The position numbers were made by a program, and so were the translations under genes. From Anaerovirgula multivorans (GTDB lineage: Bacteria > Bacillota > Clostridia > Peptostreptococcales > Natronincolaceae), in the NCBI RefSeq assembly GCF_900188145.1, contig NZ_FZOJ01000015.1, positions 43,600-107,599 of the forward strand: a DNA stretch of 64,000 nt, written 5' to 3'. The notes under the pieces were generated by a model. It was not told the origin of the DNA and searched no databases. It was given only the letters and a program-made list of their open reading frames with translations. Positions 61,342-64,000 of this stretch are shown in pieces; positions within the stretch are counted from its first letter, which is position 1, and every line of letters starts with the position of its first letter.

Positions 61342-62349
61342 GTGTATTGTCCAAAAGGAAATTCAAGTCTGTATTATAATATTCTGCACCAAAAAAGAGT
61401 GGCAGAAATTCTTCTGTCTGCCTTACGTTTTGACCTGTTTTCTTATCTTGAAAACTGGGAAACACCAGAGGCAGTTGCTGAAAAAAGCGGCCTTCATACA
61501 CGGAGCCTGGCGCAGGTACTCAATGCGTTGGTCTCATTGGGATTTATTGAAAAGAAACAAAATACCTACAGAAATACTCCGCAAAGCAATGAGTTTTTAA
61601 ATCGCAACAGCTTTGTATATTTGGGTGAAAGTCTTATTTTTCGAGAAAAAATGATGTCACTGAAGGACATTGATGAACGTCTTCAAATGGGACCGATTGC
61701 GGAGGTGATTCGTAATAATAGCGGCGTCGAAGTGTATGACTTTTATGAAGCAGCGCGGATCAGCATACCCGAAATGTACACAGGACGCGTGCAAGCCTTC
61801 ATCGCTGCTGCGACGAGTATATATAACGACAAGCCGCCTAAAAACATACTGGACCTTGGCGGCGGCTCAGGAGTTCTTGCCATTGAGCTCATCAGAGCTT
61901 TTCCGGGCTGTCAAGGAACCATCTTTGAGCATCCTAGTGTAGCTGGACTTCCTCGTGAACTTGTGATAAAGGAAGGAGTCTCAGAACATATCACTGTATT
62001 GGAAGGAGATTTTAATAGGGATGATTTTGGCGATTCCTATGATCTTATCATAGCAGCAGGGATTCTTGATTTTGCCAAAGACCACTTTGAATACCTGATG
62101 AATAAATTATATAATGCCCTAAACCCTGATGGACTTTTATATTTAGTAACACATCAGATCCGCGAAGATTACTTATCTCCTCCAGAGAGAATTTTAGGCT
62201 GGTTGTCCAGCCATTTGGATGGCCTTGATTTACTGCTCACAGAAAAAAACATATCAGAAGCCTTGAGATCTCATGGGTTTAAAAAGATACAAGCAGGAAC
62301 TGTGGGCGGGACCTTTGCATCTTTGAGGGGAATGTTTTTTTCAAAATAA
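61342..62349 (+). CDS. SAM-dependent methyltransferase, O-methyltransferase-like
   Basis: A 335-residue class I methyltransferase with an N-terminal winged-helix dimerisation domain (about 10-100, AVAEKSGLHTRSLAQVLNALVSLGF) and a SAM fold (about 165-330) with NILDLGGGSGVLAIELI and DLIIAAGILDFA. It resembles the dimerising O-methyltransferases used in secondary metabolism. It starts at GTG 61342 after GAAAGGGTG, 63 bases after the importer. Together they could modify an imported chelate, or the gene could be the remains of a metallophore pathway. Substrate unknown. Confidence 0.82.
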   Translation: MYCPKGNSSLYYNILHQKRVAEILLSALRFDLFSYLENWETPEAVAEKSGLHTRSLAQVLNALVSLGFIEKKQNTYRNTPQSNEFLNRNSFVYLGESLIFREKMMSLKDIDERLQMGPIAEVIRNNSGVEVYDFYEAARISIPEMYTGRVQAFIAAATSIYNDKPPKNILDLGGGSGVLAIELIRAFPGCQGTIFEHPSVAGLPRELVIKEGVSEHITVLEGDFNRDDFGDSYDLIIAAGILDFAKDHFEYLMNKLYNALNPDGLLYLVTHQIREDYLSPPERILGWLSSHLDGLDLLLTEKNISEALRSHGFKKIQAGTVGGTFASLRGMFFSK

Positions 62350-62375
62350 AATTGACTCAGACCAAGGGTCAGATC

Positions 62376-62650
62376 AAGGGGACGGTTCTATTGGTTAAAT
62401 CACCTCTAAATTTATGATAGCATATATTTGGAGGTGATTTTTTATGCCAAGAAAAGCAAGAGAAAAAAGTGAAAATGGTATATATCATATAGTTTTACGG
62501 GGAATTAATAAGCAAATTATATTTGAAGATGAGGAAGATAATGTAAAATTTATACAGACATTGAAAGAATATAAAAATAAAAGTAGATATAAGGTATATG
62601 GATATTGTCTAATGGGTAATCATGTCCATATCCTTCTATAAGAGTTAGGG
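62376..62650 (+). mobile_element. RAYT element, copy 2, 3'-deleted
   Basis: The left end (AAGGGGACGGTTCTATTGG) and the hairpin AATCACCTC/GAGGTGATT before the start codon match copy 1 almost base for base. The element ends abruptly after AGAGTTAG, where the next repeat begins. With copy 1 it brackets the 57.3-62.4 kb module in direct orientation. Confidence 0.75.
62444..62641 (+). pseudogene. Y1-family transposase, N-terminal fragment
   Basis: 65 residues: MPRKAREKSENGIYHIVLRG to the HUH motif MGNHVHILL, then TAA (a CAA in copy 1). The N-terminal frame is intact, unlike copy 1. The catalytic tyrosine and C-terminal DNA-binding part are missing, so the product cannot be active. Confidence 0.85.
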
Positions 62651-62660
62651 TCGATTCAAT

Positions 62661-62834
62661 GGGGACGGTCCTGGCTGTTACTCTCAGGATTTAAGGAAAT
62701 TATAAAGAGATTAGAGGGTTTCTTACATCCTTCTAATCTCTGCAAACAAAATTTTTGCATATAATGAGATTTATTAAAGCTTAATGTGAATTAGCATCAA
62801 AACAATTTTCCATTTTCACGCATTCTACCGTCCC
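62661..62834. repeat. Short RAYT-end element (MITE-like)
   Basis: GGGACGGT (62662-62669) and ACCGTCCC (62827-62834) are exact inverted ends of the RAYT type around about 160 bases with no gene. It directly follows the deleted copy 2. It may be a non-autonomous derivative moved by the same transposase. Confidence 0.5.
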
Positions 62835-62913
62835 TTTGCTTTCGGCTAAACGTTTTCTTTACAAATGGAATGGTCGGCGTGGCATCGACACATCCCAAGT
62901 GTGCATATTCTGA

Positions 62914-63888
62914 TTAAAAAAATACGTTTAAAATATTATTGCTCCATTTTGCAGCATTGTGCTGATTTAACCCATTTAGAGAATCATTCATATCATTAAT
63001 GAAATTACTATTCAAACTAACATGACTCAAAGAATCTTTGAATTTATTTATAATATTTTGCACATTTTGTGCGTTTTCTTCAAATTCTTTGACTATCTCT
63101 GCTCTCCATTTTTCACCGTTTTTCTGTATAGTTTTAATGAAATCATTTAATTTAGAACTGTCATTAAATATATCCTTGAGATCAGTATCCCCATATTTTT
63201 TAGCATATGCGCTTGCACTAAAATAATCATCAGGTGCAGTTGGCAAGGTATAAGACTTAAAAGGTTCCATGTCTGAATTATCAAAAGCTACATATCCTTT
63301 TTCACGTAAAACATCATTTTCTGCATATTTATTAATTTCTGTTAAAAAGGCATTGGCTTCATCAGCATTATCAAAATAGTTTTGAGCAATATACTCTGAA
63401 AGTTTTATAGCAGTTTCTCTATTAATGGCACGTTCTTCAACAGTAGCGTTTGGATTATTAATAGTGCCCCTAATTTGTCCGGCAATTTCACTTGCAAGTA
63501 ATGAAGCATTTTGCACTTTGCCTTCCAGTTTATCGGAAAGAAATTGTTCAAGAGTTCCTTCATTAAATATGTATTTTACACCAAGAATTTGAAACTCATT
63601 TTCCAAAGGGTTAATGTCTTGTCGTTCCGCGATACTTTTAGCGAAATCTAACTTCCTTTGTTCATAGTAGTCCTTGCGAAAAAATTCTTCATTAAGCTTG
63701 AGTGGACTGCTAAAATCATGTTCTTTTAGAGATTGAAACATTTTTTTTGCTTCATCGCTTATTTGAACTTCTACTTCGTTTTCATTGTTACAGCCGTTGT
63801 TTGAATTGTTTTCCTTAACCGGTTTTATCTTATTATTAAAATTAGTTATTGGAAAACTAGATGTAGCATAAGAAGTAATCCTATTCAT
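62914..63888 (-). CDS. Uncharacterised 324-residue protein
   Basis: Not recognised. The N-terminus (MNRITSYATSSFPITNFNNK) is polar and Asn-rich, with no signal peptide or membrane segment. It is followed by VEVQISDEAKKMFQSLKE, a form seen in proteins exported or handled by the flagellar system, but that is weak evidence. The rest is helical and charged, with EISEYIAQNYFDNADEANAFL-like and RAEIVKEFEENAQNVQNIINKF segments. The ATG follows an AGGAGG site on the minus strand. It lies beyond the foreign module at the window edge. Confidence 0.65.
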   Translation of the reverse strand: MNRITSYATSSFPITNFNNKIKPVKENNSNNGCNNENEVEVQISDEAKKMFQSLKEHDFSSPLKLNEEFFRKDYYEQRKLDFAKSIAERQDINPLENEFQILGVKYIFNEGTLEQFLSDKLEGKVQNASLLASEIAGQIRGTINNPNATVEERAINRETAIKLSEYIAQNYFDNADEANAFLTEINKYAENDVLREKGYVAFDNSDMEPFKSYTLPTAPDDYFSASAYAKKYGDTDLKDIFNDSSKLNDFIKTIQKNGEKWRAEIVKEFEENAQNVQNIINKFKDSLSHVSLNSNFINDMNDSLNGLNQHNAAKWSNNILNVFF

Positions 63889-63920
63889 TTATATTTCCTC
63901 CTCACTAAAACTCGTGGTCA

Positions 63921-63937
63921 CGGGGCTATAAGCCCCG
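63921..63937. repeat. Hairpin upstream of the 324-residue protein
   Basis: CGGGGCT-ATA-AGCCCCG, a perfect 7-base stem with a 3-base loop in the 5' region of the minus-strand gene. Confidence 0.6.
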
Positions 63938-63953
63938 AAACTACGGTATTTTT

Positions 63954-63977
63954 TGTTCGAGTATATGTACTCGAACA
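63954..63977. repeat. Perfect palindrome near the right edge
   Basis: TGTTCGAGTA-TATG-TACTCGAACA: 10-base arms with a 4-base loop. Either a regulatory site for the minus-strand gene or part of a repeat that continues outside the window. Confidence 0.6.
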
Positions 63978-64000
63978 GCTTACTTTGTGTTGTATAGCAG

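Overview
The window looks like chromosomal DNA of a low-GC anaerobic Firmicute of the Clostridia. Alkaliphilus or a close relative is my best guess, from gene content and order and not from any search. Supporting signs are AT-rich intergenic DNA, strong AGGAGG-type ribosome binding sites, frequent TTG and GTG starts, a Firmicutes block of housekeeping genes, amino-acid and oxoproline catabolism, a Na+/H+ antiporter, and GlcT/PtsG/HPr sugar control. No tRNA, rRNA or CRISPR array was seen.

Housekeeping backbone: the 3' end of rho, rpmE and tdk (1-1319); yqhQ, prmC and prfA (14093-17383); a ZIP transporter, FHA protein, FtsW/RodA protein, transpeptidase, threonylcarbamoyl-AMP synthase, LMW phosphatase, rpiB and upp (17958-24804); comEB and a WecA/TagO-type transferase (52037-53598). 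These genes often lie close together in Firmicutes. Here they are separated by about 13 kb and 27 kb of accessory genes.

Accessory region 1 (1320-12300): a tiny membrane protein, an L-cysteine desulfidase, a complete Liv-type ABC importer (livJHMGF), an aminothiazoline-carboxylate-hydrolase-like protein, DhaK, DhaL and a DhaR-like regulator that has lost the sigma-54 contact motif. Two related leader-RNA candidates (1316-1555 and 8243-8355) precede otherwise unrelated genes. This is the most novel-looking signal in the window.

Accessory region 2 (24805-29790): a recombination scar with two broken tyrosine recombinases, integron attC-like hairpins, a two-gene unit encoding a small protein and a retropepsin-like protease, a lone alpha/beta hydrolase, and several families of dispersed palindromes.

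Accessory region 3 (29793-38622): a sodium:solute symporter with a 42-residue accessory protein, a sensor kinase and sigma-54 response regulator, and a 5-oxoprolinase operon (pxpA, NRAMP-type transporter, pxpB, pxpC). The operon is preceded by a sigma-54-type -24/-12 promoter, which suggests the two-component system controls it. Facing it on the minus strand is the glucose PTS (glcT, ptsG, ptsH, ptsI), with a visible RNA antiterminator/terminator switch.

Accessory region 4 (44590-51815): an NhaC antiporter, an M20 peptidase, two tandem YtcJ-like amidohydrolases and a BTAD-domain regulator. After the comEB block come a DUF3870 protein, a class III aminotransferase and a beta-keto acid cleavage enzyme (53693-56461).

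Region 5 (56474-62640): two REP-associated (Y1) transposase elements bracket a module of foreign-looking base use: MarR regulator, FecB/FecC/FecD-type ABC importer and SAM methyltransferase. The first element abuts, and appears to truncate, a NADAR-family gene. The window ends with an unrecognised 324-residue protein on the minus strand.
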